Shown piece by piece: positions 13,201 to 25,200 of a stretch of 64,000 bases of DNA. The position numbers and the translations under genes are program-made. The stretch's first letter is position 1; each line of letters begins with the position of its first letter. Source of the DNA: Effrenium voratum (taxonomy: Eukaryota; Sar; Dinophyceae; Suessiales; Symbiodiniaceae); contig CAUJNA010003316.1 in NCBI GenBank assembly GCA_963377175.1, forward strand, positions 434,501-498,500, written 5' to 3'. The notes below the pieces were generated by a model, which worked only from the letters and a program-made list of their open reading frames with translations, had not been told where the DNA came from and did no database searches.

Positions 13201-16200
13201 GCGGGCGTGCGTACATGCTGACACACAGGAAGGTGGTGGGAAATGGGGGGGTTTCTAGGGCCATGTCATATCAAATAGCGCCCGCCCCTCGAGACAGATC
13301 AGGTTTCTCCATTTCCATGTTTGGAAGCTCCAAGACTGGTAATTTCAATGGGGGAAAAAACAGCAAATTGCAACTGTTGAGGGGAAATCCAGACACCCCT
13401 GCTAGATTTTGTCCACACGCACACACTCAGGGGGCGTGTCTTTTCTCAGGGTGCCCTTTTTCTGGGTTTGCAGAAAGAAGTCAACATCCGGCACAACCCC
13501 GCACAAACCCGTTCAAGCTCGCGCTCGGCTCACCTGTTTGAGAAGCGGCGAATGAGTTCTCACCCGGAACCATAGACACTGCTCCCCACCCCCATCCCTA
13601 CCCCCCACCCCCCTTCATCCCCCCCAGTCCCAAGCTTTTGTTCACTTTGTGCCCTTTTTGGTTTCCGATTGATTCCCTTACCAAACCGTTTTCACCAGGT
13701 GGTACTCAATTTGATTCAATTTGTTTCAGTTTGATTTGAACTTGATTCAATTTGTTTCAGTTTGATTTGAACTTGATTCAATTTGTTTCAATTTGATTTG
13801 AACTTGATTCAAATTGTTTCAGTTTGATTTGAATCTGATTCAATTTGTTTCAGTTTGATTTGAACTTGCGTGAATTTGCTTCAATTTGATTTGAACTTGA
13901 TTCAATGTGTTTCAATTTGATTTGAACTTGATTGAATTTGTTTCAATTTGATTTGAACTTGATTCAATGTGTTTCAATTTGATTTGAACTTTATTCAATG
14001 TGTTTCAATTTGATTTGAACTTTATTCAATGTGTTTCAATTTGATTTGAACTTGATTGAATTTGTTTCAATTTGATTTGAACTTGATTTAATGTGTTTCA
14101 ATTTGATTTGAACTTGATTGAATTTGTTTCAATTTGATTTGAACTTGATTGAATGTGTTTCAACTTGATTGAATTTGTTTCAGTTTGATTTGAACTTGAT
14201 TGAATTTGTTTCAGCTTGATTTGACCTTGATTTAATTTGTTTCAATTTGATTTGAACATGATTGCATGTGTTTCAACTTGATTGAATTTGTTTCAGTTTG
14301 ATTTTAACTTGATTGAATTTGTTTCAGTTTGATTTGAACTTGATTGAATGTGTTTCAATTTGATTTGAACTTGATTGAATTTGCTTCAATTTGATTTGAA
14401 CTTGATTGAATTTGCTTCAATTTGATTTGAACTTGATTGAATTTGTTCAACTTGATTTGAACTTGATTGAATTTGTTTCAATTTGATTTGAACTTGATTG
14501 AATTTGTTTCAATTTGATTTGAACTTGATTGATTTTTGTTTCAATTTGATTTGAACTTGATTGATTTTGTTTCAATTTGATTTGAACTTGATTGGAATTT
14601 GTTCAGTTTGATTTGAACTTGATTGAATTTGTTTCAATTTGATTTGAACTTGATTGATGTTTGTTTCAATTTGATTTGAACTTGATTGATTTTGTTTCAA
14701 TTTGATTTGAACTTGATTTGAATTTGTTTCAGTTTGATTTGAACTTGATTCAATTGACACAGGAACTGGAAGTTCGAGAAGTTCATGACGAAGAAGCTCC
14801 AAACCAATGACGTGGGGCCCATCCACGTGACCACGGGCGACAACGTGCCCCTGGAGGTCGGGGGGTTGGGACCCCTGGCTGTCTGGTGTCCGGTTTCCCT
14901 TTAACGGCACCGAACACAAAAAAAAAGAAGAAGAAAGAGGGGAACCTGCAACAAAGCCACCCAAATCTGGGTCCTTTCGAAGGTGAAAGAAACCGAAAGG
15001 AGGTGGTTGAAAGAAATGGCGGTTGAAAGAAGGTGGCCTCTCAGGTTTCCCTGTCTGTGATAAGGGAATGCCCTGAAAGTCGTAGGATGCCCTAGGCTGG
15101 GACTTTGTTTGAACAGAAACCCTGGGGTTCAAACGACCATCAAATCAAGTGGGGTAAATATAACCACCATGATTTACCTGAGGCGTTTCGTCCTCCAAAT
15201 GAGTCAGCCATTCGTTCAATGGGGGTTGAACCCTGGCGGCAGTGGGTTAAAATAGGTACCCGAAATGGTTTTCTTGGTAAATGGAAACAAGGACCAAAAC
15301 CTGAAATTTCCGGGTGGCTTAATTTTGACCCGCTCGTGGGAAAGGCTTGGTTCCCAGAACCAGGCCACTGCTGTGGGAAAGGCTTTCTTTCCCTTCCTCC
15401 AACAAACATAGCAGCAGTGGGAGGGCACCTGGAAGATAAGCTTCCTCTTAAGGGAAGCCCCTGTGAGTTCCATGTTGGGAGGGAGGGAGGGAGGCGACCG
15501 CCACGGTGAATTGGCTCATCGAGGACGCCCAGATGGCCGCGCGCATGGCGGCCAACACCATGGCAGACGCCCACCGCAGCGCGGGAGCGACGCAGACGCA
15601 TTGCCAGACTTAGCGAACGCTTTTTGTTCTTTCTGTTTTCTTCTTTCTGAGGGTTCTTGTATTCCACCCTAGGATTACACCCTTGCGAAATGACCCAAAA
15701 TGCTTCCAAATAACACGGTTTTATCCGGAAATGTGCCTAAATGGGGTCAATACCCAGTGGGTGTATTCCCAGGGTGCAACACAAAAACCCTTAGATTCTT
15801 GGTGGCTCCCAGCCATCCGGTTCCTTAGCCTTTTAGCTTTTTAGTGTTTTGTGGTAGTTTCCATTTAACAGCTAAAAGTTAAACTTTTAGGGGATCCGAG
15901 GGCAGCCCAGTTTTGAATGGGTCTGGGCTACAACTCAAGCACCAGGAATTGGACCTTAGTCCATGTTTCCATTTACCGGGGCAACCCATTTCGGAATTAC
16001 CCAAATTTTTGACCCACACCTAAATACTGGTTCGGCTTTGTTTGTTTCACACCAACTGCTTTCTTCAAATGTTGGGTACAGGTCGCTTTGACTTTCCTCC
16101 ATTTTCCCCGTCCAACCAGCACGTCGTTGCAAACTGTGGTTTGGATTCGTGGTCCGGTGACCTTTTTGTTGGTGGAGGCCCCCCCCCCCCACAAAAGTAA

Positions 16201-19200
16201 AAATGATACGTGTTGGTGTTCCTGTTCTTTTCATCTCCCAACCAAACCGGGTTCCCAAAAAAAAGGGCGGTCAGCCCCCATTTGGTGGGGTGAGTTCGTC
16301 TTTCTGGCCGCATCGGCTCGGGTAAGCCTCGCTCCTTGAGGGCCGGGGAGTTTGACATCAGCAAGCTGCGGCAGGACGTGCTGCGCCAGGTCACCGCGTC
16401 CTTGGCGGCCTTCATCGGCTCGGTGAGCTACTCCGCCCATGGCCACGAGGCGAGGGTTGTCGGGGGAAAAAGCCAAACACGAGAGGCCAGGCGGTTCCTT
16501 GGAAAAGGCGGTGGACACGAAATGGCCAGGCTGGTGGATTCAAGGGGGAACTTTATTTGGGGTGAAAAAAGGGCCAGGCTGTTGCTTGAAAAAGGGGGGG
16601 AACTAGCCTCCCACCAATTAACCACATGCAACCTGACGTTCGGGACCCAAGCCAGCACCCCCCCCCCCCCAAAACGTCAGGTTCCATGTTGATTGGTGGG
16701 AGGGTAAGACGTGGTTGCCTTTGGTTGCCCGTTGGGGCTTTCTTTGGGAGGTCGAAACCGTGTGGCTACATGAGCCACGCTCAAAACCTGGGTAGATGAA
16801 GGTTAGTAAGGGACAATCCCAACCATAAATGGCTGCGGCCGCCTTCTTGATGCTTTACATGGTTCTGGGTCGACCATTTTAATACCGGGTTTTGATTATG
16901 ACTCACATGGCTGTGGGTCAAAACCAATGGTACCATTTTGGGGTAGGTGCACCATCCATTTTAGTCCATTTTAGTGGGGATTGAATCGGATGTTCACTGT
17001 GGGTACGATTTGGATTTTGACCCATAGCCATTTAACAATGCCTAGTGGTTTCCACGGAGATACCTAGATTCATTCCCAAAACCCTTGTGCTTCCACGGAG
17101 GTTTCCTTATACTTGTTGATTCTGGGTTGGAATGAGTTTTTTTTCCTCGCGCCAGGCCATGATGGCCAGAAACGAGCAGGAGAAGAAGCGCGCGGCGGGC
17201 GTGGAGAGCGAGAACGAGGGCCGGCGGGCGCTCTTCGATCCCGAGCGCCTGGCGAGCTCCGCGGATCACGCCAACAGCATCTGCCAGCAGTATGGCGTCT
17301 TGGCTGTCAGCGACATGGGGTTCCTTAGGCTGCCCCGGGCTTCAGGTAGATCTTTTTGGAGTTGAAAGGGTTTATGACACGTCCCACCAAAATGTTTTCA
17401 CTTCTCATGTCAGCTTGGGAGTCATCTGGAGAATCGTACTTTAAGAGTTCCTCTTAGTAGGGTCCTCGGAATTAATGCGAAGTTAACATGAGCAACGGAC
17501 AAACCAAGGCGTCAAGGAACCAAACACTCACGCAACCAACAATTCAAGAAGCCAACAAATCAAACCAGCAAGTTAAGACGCAAAACATCAAGAAACCCAA
17601 AATTCAAGACGCCAACACATCAAGTAAACCAAACAATCAAGAAGCCAAAAATTCAAGTAAACCAACAATTCAAGACGCCAGAGCATCAAGCAAACCAACA
17701 ATTAAAGACGCCGAAGCATCAAGTAAACCAAACAATCAAGACGCCGAAGCATCAAGTAAAACAAACAATCAAGACGCCATAAAATTAAGTAAACCAAACA
17801 ATCAAGACGCCAACAAATCAAGTAAACCAAAAATCCAAGACGCCAAAACATCAAGTAAACCAAACAATCAAGAAGCCCAAACATCAAGTAAACCCAACAA
17901 ACAAGACGCCAACAGAAAAACAGTGAACCACAAAATCCAGACACCAAAAAGTAAATTGAACCAACAAATCAAGACGCAATAAAACTAAGTAAACCAACCA
18001 ATCAAGACACCAGACAATCAAGTGAACCAACAAATCAAGACGACGCACAATCAAGTAAACCAACAAATCAAGACGACACACAATCAAGTAAACCAAACAA
18101 TCAAGACGCCAGACAATTAAGTAAACCAAACAATCAAGACGCCAGAAAATCAAGCAATCCAAACAATCAAGACGCCAAACAAATCCCGAAACCAAACCAT
18201 CGAGAAACCTCGAGTGGAGGTGTGAAGATCCTGTCGATGAACTTGATCTCGGCCTCCCCCTCGGACCGTGGGCTCCTGGACGCCCTGAGCCAGGGCGCCG
18301 TCGCCACGGTGGCGGCGGAGCAGACGGAGACGGCGGCCCGGGGCGAAGCCCAGGCCTTGCTGCTGAAGGCGACGGGGTTAGGGGGGGGCTTCCTGATGCT
18401 TCCCAAAATTCAAATATACATTTGCATACTAGTAATGATAATAATGATAATAATAATATTAAGGTAATGATAATAATAAGGATAGTGACACTAATAATAA
18501 CAGTTACAATGGTAGTAATAGTAATAATGATAATAGTATTATCTATATAGATAATACTATATATATATATAGATAATACACACTCATGTTGACCCCAGAT
18601 GAATCAACCCGTTTATTACTAGGGTGAGGGTGTTCCTCTCCAAAAGTTGTCTGATTCGAACCACTAAGCCCAGAATTGGACACCCACTTAGCAATAAACT
18701 GGCTGGTTGACTAATACATGGAACCTCACAGAAAGTCTTGGAAGACTAGTTTCCTCCAAAAGGGAGTGGTGAGTTCCACCTTTGTTTTCTCAAAATCCGT
18801 TGATTACTCTTCTTGTATATTCTTTGTGTGTTGGTGTTTTTGGAGATTCAAATGGACACCATATGAGAAAGCGCTGCATTGGGAGCATCCTTTGTCTCAC
18901 TTGCCCGGTTTGGACCTGGAAAAAAAGGTGATCACCTACCTCACTGCAAAAAGGGACCTGAACAAAGAGTTCCTGCACGTTAGGTACCCTCCTGTCACAA
19001 GCCGCCCGATTTTTTGTCCCTTTGCGTTTTTCCCAAAAAGGGCCGCCGCCTAGAAGACGTTTGGGACACGTCCTCGGTCCATCGGTCGCCCCGTCGGTGG
19101 CAGGCGAAGGCGGAGGCGGAGGCGGCGCGGATCCGCGCGGAGGGCGACGCGAAGGCGGAGGAGCTGCGCGCGGAGGGGTCGCTGAAGGCGGCACAGCGGC

Positions 19201-22200
19201 TCCAGGACTCGGAGGCGACGTGGGGGTGTGGGTGGTGGGTGGGGGGGGTGGTGGGTGGGTGGGTTCGGGTGGGGGTGGGTGGGGGTGGTGGGGGTGGTGT
19301 GGGTGTGGGGGGTGGGGGGGGGTGTTTGGGTGGTGGGAGGGGTTGGGGGGGGGGGAAGGTGGGTTGGGGTTGGGTTGGAGTGGGGGTGGCGTTTTCTTTT
19401 GGTCCCGCAAGACGTAGGAAGAGGAGGGAATAGTTCGCCCCCTCCACACATGGGGGATTCCATTCTCCCTGAAAATGCGGAAGACTGGATAAATTTCTCT
19501 AAAACTAGGGAGCCACCAGACCCTCCTTAAAACCCCCTTTCGATGTCCAGGTCGCGGTGTCGTTGGCCAAGCTGAAGACGGCTGGGACTTGCCTCAAGGA
19601 GGGCAAGGCCAACAGCTTCTTCTTCGGTCTCCAAAGTGCCACGGACATCCCTCAGGGCATGCTGGGCAGCATTGGCACCGCCGCGCTGGCGAATGGGGTG
19701 TCCAAGTGACCGGAGTTTTCTCGCTCTTCCAAGGAGAGGTGCAGCCTTTGAAGCCTCGAAATAACTGTGTGCCTGGAGCTGCGCGCCGTTATGTACAGAG
19801 GAAACGGTGACATGGTTCTGGTGAATCCCTGACATTTCTGTTCACTCCGGGCTGCCGCCCGGCACTTTGCTTGAAGCCAGGCTTCCGCCTTTTTGGTTTT
19901 TCTCTTCCATGCTGCGGCGCCAGAGAATGGAGTTGACATGCTCGAGGTGATTCGATTGGTCCCTCGGGCTCAATCAGATTTTGAGCGGCTAAGGAGCCCG
20001 CTCTGTGCAAAGGCAGTTCCCGAGCCGTTTCAGGGCAGGCTTTGATGGATTTTCTTGGAAACGACATGAGTTGGACCCGTTGCAAGTATTTTTGCTCTGG
20101 AACTGCTCAGTTTCGCAATTTGCGATGCCGTAGGTTTTCAAGTGGTAGGCTGTGTGGGTATTGCCTCCGGCCATTCCAGGAAACCTGTGAGACATCCATT
20201 TTGCAGAGTGCTGAAGGCGCTTTGCGGCAGGCTACAGGTCAAGCTTGTGAAATACGGCAGGAAATAGCAAGAAGTCATTGATTATCCAGGAAAGAAGCGA
20301 GCTCACCACAATGTAGACCCTTCACTCGGAGATCTCTTATTTCAGGTTTTAGAATTATTGTAAATTTTGCAGAATTCTTGGAATCTCGCGCGTCTTGTTG
20401 ATGCTAAGGATGAGGAGGGTTTTCAGGTGCTTTTCGGTGGCCAAGATATCAGTTGCTTGACTGGCGGTCAGACGGCGTGGGCGGGTTTATTAGGTTGACT
20501 CGCCTACCTGAGCGGAGATGCCTGATGTCAGCTCTGTAAGCGTTCAGGCGTTCAGCTCAGTTTGGTCTTGCGGAACCCCTAAAGTGGGTGGTTCCCCCCG
20601 TCGGTTTCCCTGTAGATCAACCCCTTAACAGGGTGTCCTCAACACAAGAGGCGCCGATGTTCATCCACTTAGGCGGTGCTCCCGATTTGTGCATGATGCT
20701 TTGAGGTAGGTAAGGTAGTTGCTTGTAGCTTCCTTTCGGAGATGAATCTTCATCTAGATCTAAGAATCACAATACAAACCTATTACAGAATTGACGGCGC
20801 TCTCCGTTCGCATGCCAACCATGCCATGTTTGTGCTTGGCTTAAGTATTTTTTTTTATTGTAATGGCTTCACCACGCCGAGCGCAGCAAAACAGCCATTT
20901 TCGCTGGATGATGTTTCTCGCAGCTGAGGCCTCCGGCAACTCAGAGGCGAGCGTCGGGGGGTTGGAGTCGGACCGGGTAAAGCGTCCTGTGTGACATATG
21001 CATCCAGAATGCATGGCAAAGGAGGCCACAGTGATGAGAGAGAGGAAGCCACACGCTGTTTGGCGGGCCCAGAGTTTTTCCCTCATGAGATGTCGTCTTT
21101 CTTTTTGTGTCTTTCTGATACCTGGGTATGCTTTTTCATGGAGCAGACTCTCCACTGGTTGGCGGAGAAGCATCCTCGTACGAATGATGTCCACCAAAGT
21201 GGTCCCCAGTTCATAGCCGTGTGATTCTGGCCATCAAGCAGTGCCAATGGGCCAAGGGGGAGTTAAGCACCGGCTTCCTTTGCGGCCCACTCTGAATGCA
21301 CCACACACGAAAGTCCTCTACGTCGATACTGATTGCCAGAGCGCAGTCATCACTTGCCTCTACGCTTAGTTGGCCCACCAGATGTTTCCACGGAACCTTC
21401 CCGGTTGTTGAATTGGGGCGGTCCCAAACATAGGTGCCCCCCCCCACCCTTTGCAGATTCGAGGGAAACAGAGGCAAGCTGGCCATTTGTGGAGGTCCCC
21501 TTGGTCAGAAACCGAGAACGCCAATGTGGCTATTTGCCATGACTGGACACCGTCCAAAGCGGATTAAACGACAACGGTTTCATGTTTGTTTCTTTTGACA
21601 CCGTCCCAACAAGCCATTTGGCTTTGTTCCTGCATGGTTTCGGACAATTAAAGCAACTCCATCCCCTCATGGGTTTGTTGGAGAGTGACCGTGTAAGTGA
21701 CTAGATACCTCCAAAGCGGATTAAACGGCAACGGTTTCATTTTTTGGCACCGTCCCAACACTCCATTTTTCATTTTTCTTTGGATGGTTTTGGACAATTA
21801 AAGCAACTCCATTCCCTCATGGGTTTGGAGAGTGACTGTGTAAGCATAACTCGGCCATCGACTGCCGCCCCTACCCAAATAGACGTCCATTTCTTGTGGG
21901 TTCCGGGCCTGTAAGTTGTTTAGAAGCCGACCGGATCCGACGGTTTTCTTGGATTTGGAGTCTTGGAGTTTGAGGTTTTGCGTCAACCCGCAAGATGTTC
22001 ACCGTTTGTTTCCAGTTTCTTTTTGAAGAGCTTGTTGTCTTGTGAAAGTTGTGGTGCAGTGGCCACACCTTTGAGAACCCCGGCAAATTCACCTCTCCAA
22101 AAAACAAGCACAGCCCTTTTGACAAAAGGGTGCGCCTTTTTGTGAAATTAGCCTTTTTGGGGTGGTTCCAAAGGCAAACCAATAGGTCAATCACCATTGT

Positions 22201-25200
22201 TTGGGTCCAAATCCTCAAAAACGAAGACACCCAAAGGACACCAACAAGGAAACCAAGAGAAATCAACAAACAGCTTCTTTTTTGAGGGGTCCCCTACACA
22301 CGCAAAACAACAGCAAAAGATGGGGCCAGCTGCCGAGAGAGGAACCTGTGGCTGATCCAGATCCCGCGGGTCTTCGGCGTTGCCCGGCGTCAGGAACGTA
22401 CCCCCCAAGTGGGCGTTGGGGCCAAAAGGAAGCCAAGAAGCCAACCGGTACATGCATCATCACACACACACACATGATTCACATGATGGTCTCACGATTG
22501 TGGCCTTTTTTTGGTAAAAGGGGTATACAATGGGTATACAAGGGGCTCATCGTGACCAACAAAAACTAGCTTTGGAGTACCCCGCGGCCCGCCGTTATAG
22601 CGGAGGTGGGGCCACGGCGGGGGAACCCATTTTTGGGGGTCGAACCATGGGGGCAACCTGACTCAAACAAGGGGGGGCCTCACATCCGTGGATGCTTGGC
22701 GCAGATAAGTCCTAGGAGGTCGAGGACCCCGAGGGCCATGGCCCAATAGATGACCACCCCCACTTTGGTGCACTTTGCTTGGATGGTAGGACTTGAACTT
22801 TTGGCCACTAACGGGTTTTCCAGAAACCACTTAAAGTTAAACTTTTAGCAGGGGAGCAGAAAGCAACCGAGACAGCAAAACAAAGAGGTAAAACAAAAGG
22901 AACACAAAAAGCACAACAACGAGCTGGAACCCCTTTTTCTTTTCCTGGCACAGGGTCAACGAGACCTCCCAAAATCTGAGACGCGGAACCCTTTGCAATC
23001 AAGTGGAGCGCTTTTTGGGTTAACATTTGTACATTTGCCGAAGGTTCGCATAAGACCACCGAGCGCCCAAGAACCCAGCTGGAAGGTTTGACTTACCTTC
23101 AGCCCGCTGTTTCTTCACTGTTGGATCAAGTTTTGTTTTGTGCTTTTTTGGCTCTGTTCATTTTTTGTAGGGGGCTACAAGAAGCAGTCAGTTTTTTGCA
23201 AGCCCATTCCAAGGGTTGCGAAGGTTGGCTGATTTGGATGTATAACTTGGGGCCGAGGGAAACCACTAGTTCATCCCCGCTGCTTCAACTCAAGACTAGC
23301 TTTCAGGTGTTTCAGCTTTGTTACCAGTGAGCTCGTAATGCCATTCTGTTCTGTAAAGCAAGACATGCTGGCTAGCTCTGGCGGTATGCAGAGAAAACAC
23401 AACTTGTGGTGTCCCATTGCTTCATGTATATACTTCCTGGTTTGTTTGTTTGTGTTGTTTTGTTTTGGCTTGTGCCGTTTTTGTTGTGTTTGCTTGCTTG
23501 CTGTTGTTCTCCCTTTCATTGTTATTTGTTTGTTGTGTTTTGTTTTGATTGTTTTGCTTTGTTTTGACTTGTTTCGTTTTGCGGTGTTTGCTTGTTTGTT
23601 TGTTTTTGAATTCATGTTCGCCTCAAAAAGGATAGGCTGCATAGGTTTCCCTTGGGCCTGGGGTTCAAGCCCCAATCCTTGGTTAAGAATGGTGACTATA
23701 TGAACCCCCATTGTCTTAATGGTGGTTTGAACCCCAGGGTTGGGGTATGCCCAAACTTGTCCCAAAGTTGGCACAGCTCGCCACCCATGGCGAGCGAAGG
23801 CTTTCCACAAAGCCGGGCTGATCAACAACTTCGAGGAGCTGTTGAACAACATCTTTCAGCCACTCTTCGAGGCCGGGCAGTTTCAGGAGGGCTGGGGGGT
23901 TCCAAATCGATTTCCTCAAGGTTGGAGAGCCCAACTTGAATCTTTGCTTTTGGAGGGCTAATATACGGAACCCCGTGGGATCACGAGCACATGGTAAGCA
24001 CTCATAGGGCATTGTGTCAAAGGGGTCGATTCCTTTTGGTGCCCTGGAAACCAAACGGAGTGCCGATGGGTCCACGACCTTGGCAACCATTGGCACCTGC
24101 ATGTTTCGAAATATGCATCCTGACTTTGAACGTGACAAACGTGTACACCATGGGAATGGATCACGGCCGATGTCCGCAGAACGGGTGAAGGAGAGGTCCT
24201 CTCACATGTCAACGGCTCTCGCTTGGGTTTCGCAGAAACTCGCGCTGGCGGAGAACTTCTCTCGGTCGGCTGGGGTTCTACTGGCCCAAGGGAAGCCACC
24301 AATTAGGTCGGCGATGAGAATGCTCCAAGTGCATTCCTCTTGGCCGCACAGACAATTCGCAGCCTACTTCCCCGGAATACCATGTAGTCACAACAGAACG
24401 TATATTCCGTTTGCAACGTACACCAAGTGTTAAACCAAAAGCAGCAACTAGATGTAGATCACAACGAATACGCAAAACAAATAATTTTAAGGACAACACG
24501 CCATTCCGCTCCTCCCCAAAAGGCGCGGCAATCGGAGGGATCGCGCGGGCAAGTCGACAGGTGGCGCTGGATCCAGCGCGGGACTCCAGTCGAAGGGTCG
24601 AACTCAGGAGCTCCTGATGTCCAGAAACACATCAACCCTATATGGCCCACACCCCTATATGCCAGTTTCTTTTGGTTTCAATCCTGGATTCCCTGTCTGA
24701 ACCCAACACATCACCACCAAAAGCGAAGTCACTTGGAATTGGCAACCACGAGGCGTTGCTTACCGCCCCTTCAAGGGACAATATCTTCAACCCGGTCGCT
24801 CACACCACTTGGGGGGACCGAGGGGGGCGGAAGTGTTCCACATGAATCGACTAAGCTGGCCCCGGGACCTGAGCTGAAGGGGGGTGGGGGGGGACAAAGA
24901 AAGTGTATGACCCTTAGTAACTTACAAGGGGTAGACTTAAGTAGCATCGGCAGAAGTGTAAAGTCGCATCGGTCGCGCGGTCGCGCGATCGCGCGATCGG
25001 GGACAGCATTCCCGCAGGCAACCGGGCCAACTGTATGCGTTGGAGTGGAGTCCCGTCGAAGCAGCGTGGCCGGCAAGTATACACACAGCAACCACGCCGG
25101 TGGGGAAGCACATGGAGAGTCATGAATTGCTCGTGCTGGGTGTTGGCTTAAAACCAACCAAAAGCTCCAGGGGCAGGCTTTGTAAGCACCCTGCATGATG

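Noticed and set aside
14572..15132. 186-codon minus-strand frame rich in Asn/Gln/Lys
   Set aside because: Product of the 31-bp minisatellite read backwards and of SPFH exon 3 antisense.
17488..17982. 165-codon repeat protein ([11 protein letters not shown])
   Set aside because: It is made only by a 33-bp minisatellite inside an SPFH intron; unit length divisible by three keeps the frame open.
18790..19463. Several long Pro/Thr/His-rich or Gly-rich frames on both strands
   Set aside because: They come from the G/T-rich tract after SPFH exon 8; no motifs and frames in all phases.
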